Source: Bacteroidales bacterium (GTDB lineage Bacteria; Bacteroidota; Bacteroidia; Bacteroidales; Bacteroidaceae). From it: a stretch of 32,534 nucleotides of DNA. Position numbers and translations under genes: made by a program. The first letter of the stretch is position 1. Every line of letters begins with the position of its first letter. Below are positions 7,724 through 16,097 of the stretch, in pieces. The notes under the pieces were generated by a model that saw nothing but the letters and a program-made list of their open reading frames with translations, ran no database searches and was not told the origin of the DNA. The stretch is taken from NCBI GenBank assembly GCA_012729225.1, contig JAAYDO010000177.1:1-32534 (forward strand). The letters run 5' to 3'.

Positions 7724-8587
7724 ATGAAAAAAATGATGATGATGGCGGCTGCTGTTGCGGTGTCTGCCATGGCATTGGTTTCTTGCGAAGGTGGCTCGAA
7801 AGCCTCCCTCAATGACAGCGTGGACTCTTTGGCTTACGACCTCGGCGTGGGTCAGTCTGAATCTCTGAGACAGTACATGATGCAGATGGGTGTTGATACA
7901 ACCCAAATGGATGATTTCATCAAGGGAATCAAGGAAGGTGCACTCAACGAGGCTGATCCTAAGAAGGAGGCTTACTTGAAGGGTCTGGAGATTGGTGCTC
8001 AAGTACAGCAGATGGCCAAGGGATTGGGTTATCAGGTGTATGGCGACGACAGCACGAAGACCGTGAAGGTGAAGAACATCGTGGCAGGTCTCATTGACGG
8101 CTTGAAGCGCAAGGAGGGCACTCCCACACCAGAGGATGCCTACAACTCTTTTGTGAAAAGGAGCCAGGAACTGACCAATGCCCAGTTGGAGAAGAAATAT
8201 AGCGATAGTAAGAAGAAGAACGAGGAATACCTCCGGGAGAACGCCAAGAAGGAAGGTGTGAAGACGACCGAGAGTGGTCTTCAGTATAAGGTGCTCGTGG
8301 AGGGTGATGGAGCTCTTCCTGCAGATGATGCCAAGATTCAGGTGAACTATGAAGGCAAGTTGATAGACGGCACTGTTTTTGACAGCAGTTACACCAACAA
8401 CACTCCTTTCGTGGTGGATATGGCTCATCCTGGCGTGATTGCAGGTTGGGTTCAGGTGCTGAAGATGATGCCAGCTGGTTCTAAGTGGGAAGTGACGATC
8501 CCTCAAGAACTTGGTTATGGCCCTAATGGAAATGGTCCTATCCCTCCATTCTCAACTTTGATCTTCACTATGGAGGTCTTGAAATAA
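7724..8587 (+). CDS. FKBP-type peptidyl-prolyl isomerase, lipoprotein
   Basis: This 287-residue foldase catalyses cis-trans isomerisation of prolyl bonds in envelope proteins. A lipoprotein signal ends at Cys21 (MALVSC). Residues 28-180 form the helical N-terminal dimerisation region of FkpA/Mip-type proteins (DSLAYDLGVGQSESLR ... GLKRKEG). The FKBP domain fills about 185-287, with [37 protein letters not shown] and the end FTMEVL. Two D-S-V/L O-glycosylation motifs (Asp31, Asp34) follow the lipidated Cys. A paralogue begins 33 bases downstream. Confidence 0.93.
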   Translation: MKKMMMMAAAVAVSAMALVSCEGGSKASLNDSVDSLAYDLGVGQSESLRQYMMQMGVDTTQMDDFIKGIKEGALNEADPKKEAYLKGLEIGAQVQQMAKGLGYQVYGDDSTKTVKVKNIVAGLIDGLKRKEGTPTPEDAYNSFVKRSQELTNAQLEKKYSDSKKKNEEYLRENAKKEGVKTTESGLQYKVLVEGDGALPADDAKIQVNYEGKLIDGTVFDSSYTNNTPFVVDMAHPGVIAGWVQVLKMMPAGSKWEVTIPQELGYGPNGNGPIPPFSTLIFTMEVLK

Positions 8588-8620
8588 TTGAACAGGAGAT
8601 TTGTTGAAAAGAAGAAAGAT

Positions 8621-9625
8621 ATGAAAAAGTTTCTTACAATATCTTTAGCAGCGTTTGCCATGGCAAACGCTGTTTTCGCGCAATCAGAACAGCAAGCATC
8701 AGTCATCTCCAGCAAAGAAGCAGCCAAGGTCAAAAAGGCTCAGGATGCCGCAGACCTGAAGGCTTTCAAGGCAAAGCAACAGGCAGAACTTTCCGCATTC
8801 ATCGAGGCACAGAAGAAAGGTCTTCAGCCCATGAGGATAGAGAAACCAGTGATGGTCACTCCAGACGACTCTTTGGCTTACCTCTTCGGTATTGCACAGT
8901 CAAACGGACTGGAGAATTATGTCACCAGCCAGAAGAAAGTGGAGAAGGAATTTCTGAACACGTTTACGGAGGCACTTCTCAGCCGTGCCTCGGGCAAACC
9001 AGAAGACAAAGAAGCATCCGCTCGGAGTGCGGGCACTGAAATAGCAGACCAAATTGTGACCATGACCCAGCAGTTCTCGAACGACTACTATGATGGCGAG
9101 AAGGGCAAGAGCATCGATGCTAAGATTGTAGCAGCAGGTATTGTGGCTGGAATGTTGGGGCAGTCAGAGATTTCTGTAGATAGCGCCAACAGCGTGTTTC
9201 AGAAGACGATGATCGCACATCAGAATGCTCGCTACGTAATGATTCGTGAGGAGGGAGAGAAGTTCTTGGCTGAAAACAAGACCAAGCCTGGTGTGGTAAC
9301 CACAGAAAGCGGCTTGCAGTATAAGGTAATCACGATGGGCACAGGCGAGAAGCCTGTAAGAGGTAAAAAGGTCGTTGTGGACTATGAGGGTCGCCTCATC
9401 AATGGAACCGTGTTTGACAGCAGTTATCAGCGTGGTGAACCAGCCATATTTGAAGTGGATCAAGTCATCTCTGGCTGGACTGAAGCCCTCATGCTCATGC
9501 CTGTTGGCTCTAAATGGGAACTCTACATCCCCTACCAGCTGGGATATGGAGAGCGTGGTGCAGGCTCTAACATCAAGCCCTACTCTGCTTTGATTTTCAC
9601 AGTGGAACTGAAAGGAATTGAATAA
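8621..9625 (+). CDS. FKBP-type peptidyl-prolyl isomerase, periplasmic
   Basis: A 334-residue paralogue of the preceding gene. The frame opens at 8588, but the start at 8621 gives a proper signal peptide ([20 protein letters not shown], mature Gln21) and follows the purine-rich GAAGAAAGAT. The N-terminal region is longer and more charged than in the first copy (residues 30-80, Lys/Ala/Gln-rich helix). The FkpA-like helical segment contains [16 protein letters not shown]. The FKBP domain, about residues 230-334, has [22 protein letters not shown] and [15 protein letters not shown]. The pair probably arose by tandem duplication, one anchored as a lipoprotein and one soluble. The stop TAA shares its last base with the next gene's ATG. 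Confidence 0.92.
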   Translation: MKKFLTISLAAFAMANAVFAQSEQQASVISSKEAAKVKKAQDAADLKAFKAKQQAELSAFIEAQKKGLQPMRIEKPVMVTPDDSLAYLFGIAQSNGLENYVTSQKKVEKEFLNTFTEALLSRASGKPEDKEASARSAGTEIADQIVTMTQQFSNDYYDGEKGKSIDAKIVAAGIVAGMLGQSEISVDSANSVFQKTMIAHQNARYVMIREEGEKFLAENKTKPGVVTTESGLQYKVITMGTGEKPVRGKKVVVDYEGRLINGTVFDSSYQRGEPAIFEVDQVISGWTEALMLMPVGSKWELYIPYQLGYGERGAGSNIKPYSALIFTVELKGIE

Positions 9626-12600
9626 TGAAAAAGTATCAGATTATCAACAACGTGGTTGGTTGGGCGATTTTTGCCATTGCTGCATTCACCTACTGCTCCA
9701 CGATTGAACCAACGGCCAGTTTCTGGGACTGTCCAGAGTTCATCACCACTGCTTTCAAGTTGGAGGTGGGTCACCCTCCTGGCGCACCTTTCTTCATGCT
9801 GTTTGGCAAGTTCTTCACACTCTTTGCCAATGACACTTCTGAGGTGGCAAAGATGGTCAATATCATGAGTGCTCTGCTCAGTGCGGGCTGTATCCTGTTC
9901 CTCTTCTGGAGCGTGACCCATCTGGCCAAGAAGTTGCTTGTGAAGGATGAGGAAGAGCCTTCTATTGGTCAGATTTTGGCAGTGATGGGCAGTGGTATTG
10001 CTGGCGCACTCATCTACACTTGGAGCGACACCTTCTGGTTCTCTGCTGTGGAAGGTGAGGTTTACGCCTTCTCAAGCTTCTTCACCGCATTGGTGTTCTG
10101 GCTCATTCTGAAATGGGAAAACAGCGCCGACAAGCCTCATTCAGACCGCTGGCTGGTGTTCATCGCCTATTTGGTCGGCTTGAGCATTGGCGTGCACTTG
10201 CTCAATCTGCTCTGTATTCCAGCCATCGTGCTCGTTTTCTACTACAAGAAGAGTAAGAATCCTACAGGCAAGGGGTCTTTGATTGTGCTGGGCGTGTCAG
10301 CCCTGATCGTGGTGGCTGTACTCTATGGCATTGTGCCCGGCATCGTAAAGATTGGCGGCTGGTTTGAACTGCTGTTTGTCAATACCCTCGGCATGGCATA
10401 CAACACAGGTCTTTACATCTACCTCGCCCTGCTTGTGGTTGCACTCATCTGGGCTTTGTGGGAAACCACTCAAGCCAAGAGCAACACACGTATGTATATC
10501 TCCTTCATCACATGCACGGCTCTTCTGGGCATTCCATTCTACGGACATGGTGCTTCATCTGTGGTGATTGGCATCATTGTGCTGATGGTATTGGCGTTTG
10601 TGCTCTTCTTCACAAAGAAAGCCACTCCACGTATCCTCAACACCGTCATCCTCTGCATGACCCTGATGACAGTGGGCTACAGTTCTTATGCTGTGATTGT
10701 GATTCGCTCCACTGCCAATCCTCCTATGGACCAGAACTCTCCCGAGGATGTGTTCACACTGGGTGAGTATCTGGGCCGTGAGCAATATGGCGAGCGTCCA
10801 CTTCTCTGGGGACAGACCTACAAGTCGCAGGGTGAACTAAAGGACAACGGTGACGGCTACCTTACTTATGTCACCAAGCAAGGAGCTCCTGTGTATCAGC
10901 GTAAGGCGAAAGAGAACGACAGTGAAAAGGACGAGTATGTGAAGATTCGTGATAAGTTCTCCATCAAATATCCAGACGACCAGTGCATGCTCTTCCCTCG
11001 CATCTATAGCGACGATCCTCTGCACGTTCGTGCTTATGAGTCTTGGCTGGGTGGTGACATTTCCTACAAGTCTGTGCTTTATAATGTGCCAGGCGAAGGT
11101 GGCAGAACCTTGGAGATTCCAGACCAAAGAACAAATATGCGCTTCTTCCTTTCCTATCAGATGAATTGGATGTATTGGCGCTATTTCATGTGGAACTTTG
11201 CTGGTCGTCAAAACGACATTCAGGGCAATGGAGAACTGGAGCACGGCAACTGGCTCTCAGGTTTCAGCTGGTTGGACAACATGCGCTTGGGCAATCAAGA
11301 CTTGTTGCCATCAGACCTGAAGGAGAACAAGGGTCGCAACATCTTCTTCTGCATGCCTCTCATCCTCGGCTTGCTTGGCTTCTTCTGGCAGGCTTTCCGC
11401 GACAAGAAGGGCATCCAGCAGTTCTGGGTAGTGTTCTTCCTATTCTTCATGACGGGTATCGCTATTGTCATTTACCTGAATCAGACACCGCTTCAGCCTC
11501 GTGAGCGTGACTATGCTTATGCAGGTTCGTTCTATGCGTTTGCCATGTGGTGTGGTTTGGGCATTGCTGCCATCTACGAGTTCTTGAGCAATTGGCTCGG
11601 CAAGAAGATGGAGAAACGAATGGCCACGATTGTGGCAGGTCTCATCGGACTTGTGCCTGCCATTGCAGTACCTCTGCAAATGGTGAGCCAGACATGGGAT
11701 GACCATGACCGCTCTGACCGCTATGTGTGCCGTGACTTTGGATTGAACTATCTGGAGACAATTCCTCACGACGGTGTGATTTTCACCAATGGTGATAACG
11801 ACACCTTCCCACTTTGGTATAATGAAGATACGGAAGGTAAGCGCACAGATGTGCGTGTATGCAACCTTTCTTATTTGCAGACAGACTGGTATATCGACCA
11901 AATGAAGCGTCCTGCTTATGAAGGAAAGGAACAATCCAGTCCACTTCCTATCTTGTGGAAGAGACATCAGTACACGACTGGCCAACATGAGATGACTGAC
12001 GTGAACCCTGAGATACGTTTGGGTGGGGGGCGCATCAGCATGAAGGATTTGGTTGTCCAAGTGATGGAACAAGAACCAGAAATGGCAAAACGTCTGTGGG
12101 GCGACAACCCATTTGAACTCAAGACAGCCATCCACAAGTTCCTCCTCAAGGAATATGAAGGACTCTCGGAAGAAGACGAGCAGATGGTGCAGGCTCTCCC
12201 AGCCTGTCTGCCCAGCGACAGCCTTGTGGTGACTGTGGACAAGGAAGCAGTGAAGCGCTCTGGCATGCTGATTGACAACGACAGCATTCCTGACGAGATG
12301 GTGATTGACCTGACAGGACAGAGCCGCGTATCTAAGAGTTTTGTGATGATGCTTGAGATGATAGCAGAGTCCAACTTCTCCAGACCACTGTATATGTCCA
12401 CCACTGTAGGTTCCAGCAACTACGGCAACCTCTTCAAGAATTTCATTCAGGAAGGTATTGCATGGCGAATCAGTCCGTTCCACTTTGCAGACAATCAGCC
12501 ATTGTTCACTAAGTGTGATACAGAGAAGATGTATGACAACATGATGAACAAGTATCAGTATGGAAACTTGAAGCAGCCTGGACTCTATATTGACGAAACC

Positions 12601-13062
12601 ACGATGCGCATGTGCTACACCCATCGCCGCTGGTTTGCTCAACTCATCACCAATCTGGTGAAGGAGGGCAAGAAAGAAAAGGCACAGAAAGCACTGGAGA
12701 AATGCGAGAAGGAAATTCCTGCCTACAACGTGCCTCACGACGTGAACAGCTCCTCTCTCGATATTGCTGCAGCCTTCATCAACTGTGGCAAGCCTGAAAA
12801 GGCTGTTCCTATTCTTGACTCGCTCGTGAAGCGATCCACTGAATATGTGAAATGGTACCTGTCGCTCAGCAACGTCTATTTTGCTAACAGCGTACGTGAC
12901 TGCCAGCAGGAGATTGTTTGTTTGGCAACAATTCAGGACATGTATAGCAACATCAATTCATCCAAGTACCAGCAGAAGGCACAGCAGATGGAGAACCCTC
13001 TCCAGATTCTGTATGGCGCATTCCTCAGCAAGTGCGATGGAGCAGGAATTAGAGCAAAGTAA
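9625..13062 (+). CDS. DUF2723 (GT117-type) multi-spanning protein with TPR-like C-terminus
   Basis: A 1145-residue inner-membrane protein. It starts with a membrane helix and the DUF2723 hallmark EPTASFWDCPEFI (residues 28-40, acidic Asp35 and Glu38 in the first periplasmic loop), as expected of a GT-C fold glycosyltransferase. About a dozen hydrophobic segments follow to residue 690, for example the GSLIVLGVSALIVVAVLYG region and a second set beginning IFFCMPLILGLLGFFWQAF. The rest is soluble, with helical TPR-like repeats near 1000-1120. The human relative TMEM260 is an O-mannosyltransferase. A role in protein O-mannosylation here is inference. Overlap with the second FKBP gene by one base suggests coupled translation. 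Confidence 0.85.
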   Translation: MKKYQIINNVVGWAIFAIAAFTYCSTIEPTASFWDCPEFITTAFKLEVGHPPGAPFFMLFGKFFTLFANDTSEVAKMVNIMSALLSAGCILFLFWSVTHLAKKLLVKDEEEPSIGQILAVMGSGIAGALIYTWSDTFWFSAVEGEVYAFSSFFTALVFWLILKWENSADKPHSDRWLVFIAYLVGLSIGVHLLNLLCIPAIVLVFYYKKSKNPTGKGSLIVLGVSALIVVAVLYGIVPGIVKIGGWFELLFVNTLGMAYNTGLYIYLALLVVALIWALWETTQAKSNTRMYISFITCTALLGIPFYGHGASSVVIGIIVLMVLAFVLFFTKKATPRILNTVILCMTLMTVGYSSYAVIVIRSTANPPMDQNSPEDVFTLGEYLGREQYGERPLLWGQTYKSQGELKDNGDGYLTYVTKQGAPVYQRKAKENDSEKDEYVKIRDKFSIKYPDDQCMLFPRIYSDDPLHVRAYESWLGGDISYKSVLYNVPGEGGRTLEIPDQRTNMRFFLSYQMNWMYWRYFMWNFAGRQNDIQGNGELEHGNWLSGFSWLDNMRLGNQDLLPSDLKENKGRNIFFCMPLILGLLGFFWQAFRDKKGIQQFWVVFFLFFMTGIAIVIYLNQTPLQPRERDYAYAGSFYAFAMWCGLGIAAIYEFLSNWLGKKMEKRMATIVAGLIGLVPAIAVPLQMVSQTWDDHDRSDRYVCRDFGLNYLETIPHDGVIFTNGDNDTFPLWYNEDTEGKRTDVRVCNLSYLQTDWYIDQMKRPAYEGKEQSSPLPILWKRHQYTTGQHEMTDVNPEIRLGGGRISMKDLVVQVMEQEPEMAKRLWGDNPFELKTAIHKFLLKEYEGLSEEDEQMVQALPACLPSDSLVVTVDKEAVKRSGMLIDNDSIPDEMVIDLTGQSRVSKSFVMMLEMIAESNFSRPLYMSTTVGSSNYGNLFKNFIQEGIAWRISPFHFADNQPLFTKCDTEKMYDNMMNKYQYGNLKQPGLYIDETTMRMCYTHRRWFAQLITNLVKEGKKEKAQKALEKCEKEIPAYNVPHDVNSSSLDIAAAFINCGKPEKAVPILDSLVKRSTEYVKWYLSLSNVYFANSVRDCQQEIVCLATIQDMYSNINSSKYQQKAQQMENPLQILYGAFLSKCDGAGIRAK

Positions 13063-13100
13063 ACGACACTGTAAACAGAAACAGTAAACGACAAGAAAAG

Positions 13101-13742
13101 ATGTTTATCGAGCAACCAAGCAGATGGCTCAGATGGCTCTACCCCAGTGCTATTTGGAGAATGGATCCTACAGAGAAGGCAGTGTACCTGACCTTCGATG
13201 ATGGTCCTATTCCCGAGTCCACTCCTTGGTTGCTCGACACGCTTGACAAATATAATGTGAAGGCAACCTTCTTCATGGTGGGAGACAATGTGAGGAAATA
13301 CCCTCATCTGTTTGAGGACATTCGCAAACGAGGTCACAGACTGGGCAACCACACATTCAACCACATTGGAGGATTGTTAATGTCCAGCCGCAGGTATCTG
13401 CGCAATGCCAACAAGGCCGACCACCTGATAGGCACGAATCTTTTCCGTCCTCCAAGAGGATGGATGAGAAATCGTCAATACATCAGGTTGCGCCGTCACT
13501 ACACCATTATCATGTGGGATCTCGTGACTCGCGACTACTCTAAAAATCTGACACCAGAGGAGGTGCTGAACAATGTGAAGCGTTATGCCCGCAATGGCTC
13601 AATCATCACCTTCCACGACTCTCTGCGTAGCATCGACAAACTCAAGGTCATCTTGCCAGACTGTCTTGAATGGCTCAGAGACCAGGGGTATGAGTTCAAG
13701 GTGTTTGACGAACATCTGCAACATTCCAGAAAACTGAAATAA
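13101..13742 (+). CDS. Polysaccharide deacetylase family protein (NodB domain)
   Basis: A 213-residue carbohydrate esterase family 4-type protein removing acetyl groups from N-acetylated sugars. All five NodB motifs are visible: TFDDGP (31-36, catalytic base Asp33, metal ligand Asp34), HTFNH (84-88, metal His84 and His88), RPPRG (116-120), MWD (138-140) and FHD (171-173). No signal peptide is evident, so it may act at the cytoplasmic face or on a lipid-linked precursor. The substrate cannot be read from sequence. It lies 38 bases after the DUF2723 gene and ends at a strong terminator, so it is the last gene of that operon. Confidence 0.9.
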   Translation: MFIEQPSRWLRWLYPSAIWRMDPTEKAVYLTFDDGPIPESTPWLLDTLDKYNVKATFFMVGDNVRKYPHLFEDIRKRGHRLGNHTFNHIGGLLMSSRRYLRNANKADHLIGTNLFRPPRGWMRNRQYIRLRRHYTIIMWDLVTRDYSKNLTPEEVLNNVKRYARNGSIITFHDSLRSIDKLKVILPDCLEWLRDQGYEFKVFDEHLQHSRKLK

Positions 13743-13770
13743 GGACTGATGCTTTTTAGCAGGTTCAACA

Positions 13771-13812
13771 AAAGTAGAGAGGTGGTATTGATTTGCCACC
13801 TCTCTACTTTTA
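13771..13812 (+). terminator. Rho-independent terminator of the FKBP-DUF2723-deacetylase operon
   Basis: A 16-bp perfect stem (AAAAGTAGAGAGGTGG at 13771-13786 and its complement at 13797-13812) with a 10-base loop, A-rich on the left and T-rich on the right. It starts 28 bases after the deacetylase stop and can act on both strands. Confidence 0.9.
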
Positions 13813-13838
13813 TCTCATCTGTTATAGCCTATTATATC

Positions 13839-13887
13839 ACATGCGCCAATCCTGTATTGGATAGCGGAGGATAATCCTCGCCATGTG
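13839..13887. other. Possible branched secondary structure between terminator and repeat copy 2
   Basis: An outer stem CACATG (13839-13844) with CATGTG (13882-13887) encloses two small stems, CAAT/ATTG (13848-13860) and GAGG/CCTC (13867-13879). The layout resembles a three-way junction, but each stem is short and it could arise by chance. No counterpart was found near repeat copy 1. The stretch 13813-13926 has no coding sequence that I can support. Confidence 0.2.
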
Positions 13888-13926
13888 TCGAAGTTCTTAC
13901 TGATGGATGTGCCATGGTGATTAATA

Positions 13927-14268
13927 CTGAAAAATCATATTTCCCCGAAATCACAAAATTCACATTTCTGCCATGAAATGCTCGCCTCCTGTTCTCACAC
14001 CACTTCTTGATACCAAGTAAAAAGGTAGTGGAATTATCTGAGATTCTTATCGAAGGATTACCGAAGGAATATCGAAGGATTGCAGAAGCATGGGGAGAGG
14101 AGCTTGATGAACAAAGGATTGTTTATCTTTTCCATACCATGCCGATTGGGTATGAATGAGCAAGCACTTCCTGATGGTTGGATGAAGTTCTTTCTTGTGA
14201 ATAGCGTGAGTTTGGCACAAGAAACTTAGGTTTGGTTAAAAGACGATGCTTGTCCCAGCCAAGAGTAT
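13927..14268. repeat. Dispersed intergenic repeat element, copy 2
   Basis: Diverged copy of 7169-7554 in the same orientation. Landmarks are AAAATTCACATTTC, GTGGAATTATCT, the 18-base block at 14082-14099, the 16-base block at 14231-14246 and the end GAGTAT. The internal 11-bp tandem repeat is kept in phase but with a changed unit, A(T/C)CGAAGGA(T/A)T at 14049-14081. It fills the gap between the convergent deacetylase operon and lrp-like gene, ending 12 bases before the latter's stop. Confidence 0.75.
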
Positions 14269-14280
14269 CGTATGTAAAGG

Positions 14281-14805
14281 CTATTCGTCTTCCGCCAAAA
14301 CAATCTTGGCAAAACCTCCTGTCTCCACCTTATCCTCAGACTTATCAGTCACACAGATAGGAACTTCCTTCTTGATACTCTGGTCAAGCGAGATCAGAGT
14401 TTCGGTAGAATCCACACCTGTGATGCCTTGAATCCTGCGGTTGAGGAGGTCCATGAGTTGCTCATTATCACGTGCATAGAGTTTGACGAGCATAGTGTAA
14501 GGGCCAGTAGTGTAGTGGCATTCCACAATCTCAGGAATCTTGCTGAGTTCGCTCACCACTCGCTCGTACATAGAACCTTTTTCCAGACAGATGCCCACAT
14601 AGGTGCATGTCTTATACCCAAGGCTCTTAGGGTTGATGACATAGCCAGAACCCACAATCACATTGCTGTCAATGAGGCGCTGCACTCGTTGGTGGATGGC
14701 GGCACGAGACACGCCACATACAGCAGCAACGTCCTTGAAAGGAATGCGGGCGTTCGCTGAGATTATCTCCATAATCTGTTTGTCAAGTTTATCAATCTTC
14801 TCCAT
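14281..14805 (-). CDS. Lrp/AsnC family transcriptional regulator
   Basis: A 174-residue DNA-binding regulator that senses amino acids or related small molecules. The start at 14805 (MEKIDKLDKQIMEIISANARIPF) is the family start. The frame runs on to 15021, but that part is AT-rich leader translated by chance. The helix-turn-helix occupies about residues 20-45 (FKDVAAVCGVSRAAIHQRVQRL), and the RAM ligand domain about 65-145. The last 25 or so residues (DKSEDKVETGGFAKIVLAEDE) extend beyond the usual end. It is transcribed away from rdgB across an AT-rich intergenic region that holds a likely operator. The target genes are unknown; autoregulation is typical of the family. Confidence 0.9.
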   Translation of the reverse strand: MEKIDKLDKQIMEIISANARIPFKDVAAVCGVSRAAIHQRVQRLIDSNVIVGSGYVINPKSLGYKTCTYVGICLEKGSMYERVVSELSKIPEIVECHYTTGPYTMLVKLYARDNEQLMDLLNRRIQGITGVDSTETLISLDQSIKKEVPICVTDKSEDKVETGGFAKIVLAEDE

Positions 14806-14852
14806 TTGGGTAAGTGTATGTTTTCTGTTTTGTTGAAAATAAAACAAATTGT

Positions 14853-14871
14853 AAACAAAATTAGTTTGTTT
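14853..14871. promoter_or_regulatory. Candidate operator in the lrp-rdgB divergent intergenic region
   Basis: A perfect inverted repeat AAACAAA-ATTAG-TTTGTTT, set in a very AT-rich stretch with further AAACAAA/TTTTGTT pieces nearby (14824-14846, 14881-14899). It lies 48 bases upstream of the lrp-like start. Size and AT-rich dyad symmetry fit an Lrp/AsnC site, but binding is inference. Confidence 0.4.
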
Positions 14872-14930
14872 TTTTCTATTTGTAAAACAAAACAACAAAA
14901 AAACATATCTTTTCTCATAAAAACTAACTT

Positions 14931-14966
14931 TTTGACGATAAAAACAAAAGAAAAGCACTAATTTTG
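14931..14966 (+). promoter_or_regulatory. Promoter for rdgB
   Basis: TAATTTTG at 14959-14966 matches the -7 box. TTTG at 14931-14934 lies 24 bases before it, longer than the usual 19-21. The leader would be about 23 bases to the ATG at 14996. Confidence 0.55.
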
Positions 14967-14995
14967 CATGACTAAAATGACAATTTGAAAGAGAA

Positions 14996-15589
14996 ATGAA
15001 GACTTTAGTATTTGCCAGCAATAACGCTCACAAATTAGAAGAGATACGTGCCATTCTGGGCAAGGATTTTGAAGTGAAGAGCCTGAAAGACATTGGTTGT
15101 GAGACCGACATCCCTGAAACGGGAAGCACCTTTCGCGAGAATGCCCTACAGAAAGCAACTTATGTGAAGGAGCACTTTGGTTTTGACTGCTTTGCCGATG
15201 ACTCGGGTCTGCAAGTGGAAGCACTGAATGGCGAACCAGGGGTGTACTCCGCTCGCTATGCCACTATGAATGGTCACACAATGGATTCTGGAGAGAAGGA
15301 CGACATCAACATGGACGTTTTGCTCCAGAAGATGGAGAAGGAAGAGAACAGGAAGGCCTGTTTCCGCACCTGTATTGCGCTCATCTATGAAGGAGAAACA
15401 CACTATTTCGATGGTGTGGTGAATGGACTCATCATCAGAGAGAAACGTGGAGAGGGAGGCTTTGGCTACGACCCCATCTTCATGCCAGAAGGCTATGAGC
15501 AGACCTTTGCTGAGTTGGGCAACGAATTGAAGAACAACATCAGCCACAGAGCCAGAGCCGTGGCCCAACTGGTCGCATTCCTCAAATGA
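14996..15589 (+). CDS. rdgB: XTP/dITP pyrophosphatase (RdgB/HAM1 family)
   Basis: A 197-residue house-cleaning enzyme that hydrolyses ITP, dITP and XTP to monophosphates, keeping deaminated purines out of nucleic acids. The N-terminal [10 protein letters not shown] (residues 8-17) is the nucleotide-binding start. [12 protein letters not shown] (66-77) holds the catalytic Asp69 region. GGFGYDPIF (154-162) and a final SHRARA motif complete the family set. Length is typical. The gene ends at a terminator whose hairpin also contains the next promoter. Confidence 0.95.
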   Translation: MKTLVFASNNAHKLEEIRAILGKDFEVKSLKDIGCETDIPETGSTFRENALQKATYVKEHFGFDCFADDSGLQVEALNGEPGVYSARYATMNGHTMDSGEKDDINMDVLLQKMEKEENRKACFRTCIALIYEGETHYFDGVVNGLIIREKRGEGGFGYDPIFMPEGYEQTFAELGNELKNNISHRARAVAQLVAFLK

Positions 15590-15593
15590 ATAC

Positions 15594-15630
15594 AAAAACC
15601 GACGCACAGTCTTGGTGCGTTGGTTTTTTT
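15594..15630 (+). terminator. rdgB terminator overlapping the next promoter
   Basis: The left arm AAAAACCGACGCAC (15594-15607) pairs with GTGCGTTGGTTTTT (15615-15628), with one G-U pair, a 7-base loop and a T run. It begins 5 bases after the rdgB stop. The -33 element of the downstream promoter lies in the loop and right arm. Confidence 0.8.
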
Positions 15631-15642
15631 GTGCTATCTTTG
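15612..15642 (+). promoter_or_regulatory. Promoter for the thioesterase-dprA pair
   Basis: TTGG (15612-15615), a 19-base spacer, then TATCTTTG (15635-15642). Transcription would begin near 15649, only about 18 bases before the ATG at 15667. This excludes the earlier in-frame start at 15586. Confidence 0.65.
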
Positions 15643-15666
15643 TATCATCAAAGGAAAACAAACAAT

Positions 15667-16074
15667 ATGGCAAATTATATTTTTGAACATAAAGACAAGG
15701 TGCGTGACTATGAGTGCGACCTTCAGGGCATTGTGAACAATGCCAACTATCAACATTATTTGGAACATTGTCGCCACGAATTTCTTCTGAACAACAACAT
15801 CAGTTTTGCAAAGCTCCACGAGCAGGGCACAGACGCTGTAGTGGCTCGTCTGACCATGCAGTTCAAAGTGCCGTTGAAGAGTGGCGACGAGTATGTAACA
15901 AAGCTTTGGATCAAAAAGGAAAGCGTGAAGTATGTCTTCATGCAGGATATTTTTCGCTTGCCCGACATGAAACTCTGTATTCGTGCCCAGGTGGAATCGG
16001 TTTGTCTCGTGAATGGCAAGCTGACCGAAAGCAAGGAACTGAGTCAGGCATTCGCTCCTTTTCTTGAAAAATAA
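15667..16074 (+). CDS. Acyl-CoA thioesterase, 4HBT/YbgC-like hotdog protein
   Basis: A 135-residue hotdog-fold thioesterase hydrolysing acyl-CoA (or acyl-ACP) thioesters. The active-site motif YECDLQGIVNNANYQHYLEHCR (residues 15-36) carries the probable catalytic Asp18, and the long helix after it is family-typical. The start at 15667 is chosen because residues from MANYIFEHK on match the family and the promoter lies after the alternative start at 15586. The substrate is unknown. dprA follows 23 bases later and is probably co-transcribed. Confidence 0.88.
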   Translation: MANYIFEHKDKVRDYECDLQGIVNNANYQHYLEHCRHEFLLNNNISFAKLHEQGTDAVVARLTMQFKVPLKSGDEYVTKLWIKKESVKYVFMQDIFRLPDMKLCIRAQVESVCLVNGKLTESKELSQAFAPFLEK

Positions 16075-16097
16075 CCTGAATCCCCAAGCCTAAAATC

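Noticed and set aside
7571-8506. Long minus-strand open frame opposite the first FKBP gene
   Set aside because: It lies opposite a clear lipoprotein FKBP gene; the translated product is His/Leu-rich shadow sequence without any family pattern.
11440-12738. 432-codon minus-strand open frame opposite the DUF2723 gene
   Set aside because: It is antisense shadow of a well-supported gene, made possible by codon bias, with no recognisable domain.
14806-15021. 72-residue N-terminal extension of the Lrp-like regulator
   Set aside because: The extension is translated AT-rich leader containing the operator, and the family start is the Met at 14805.
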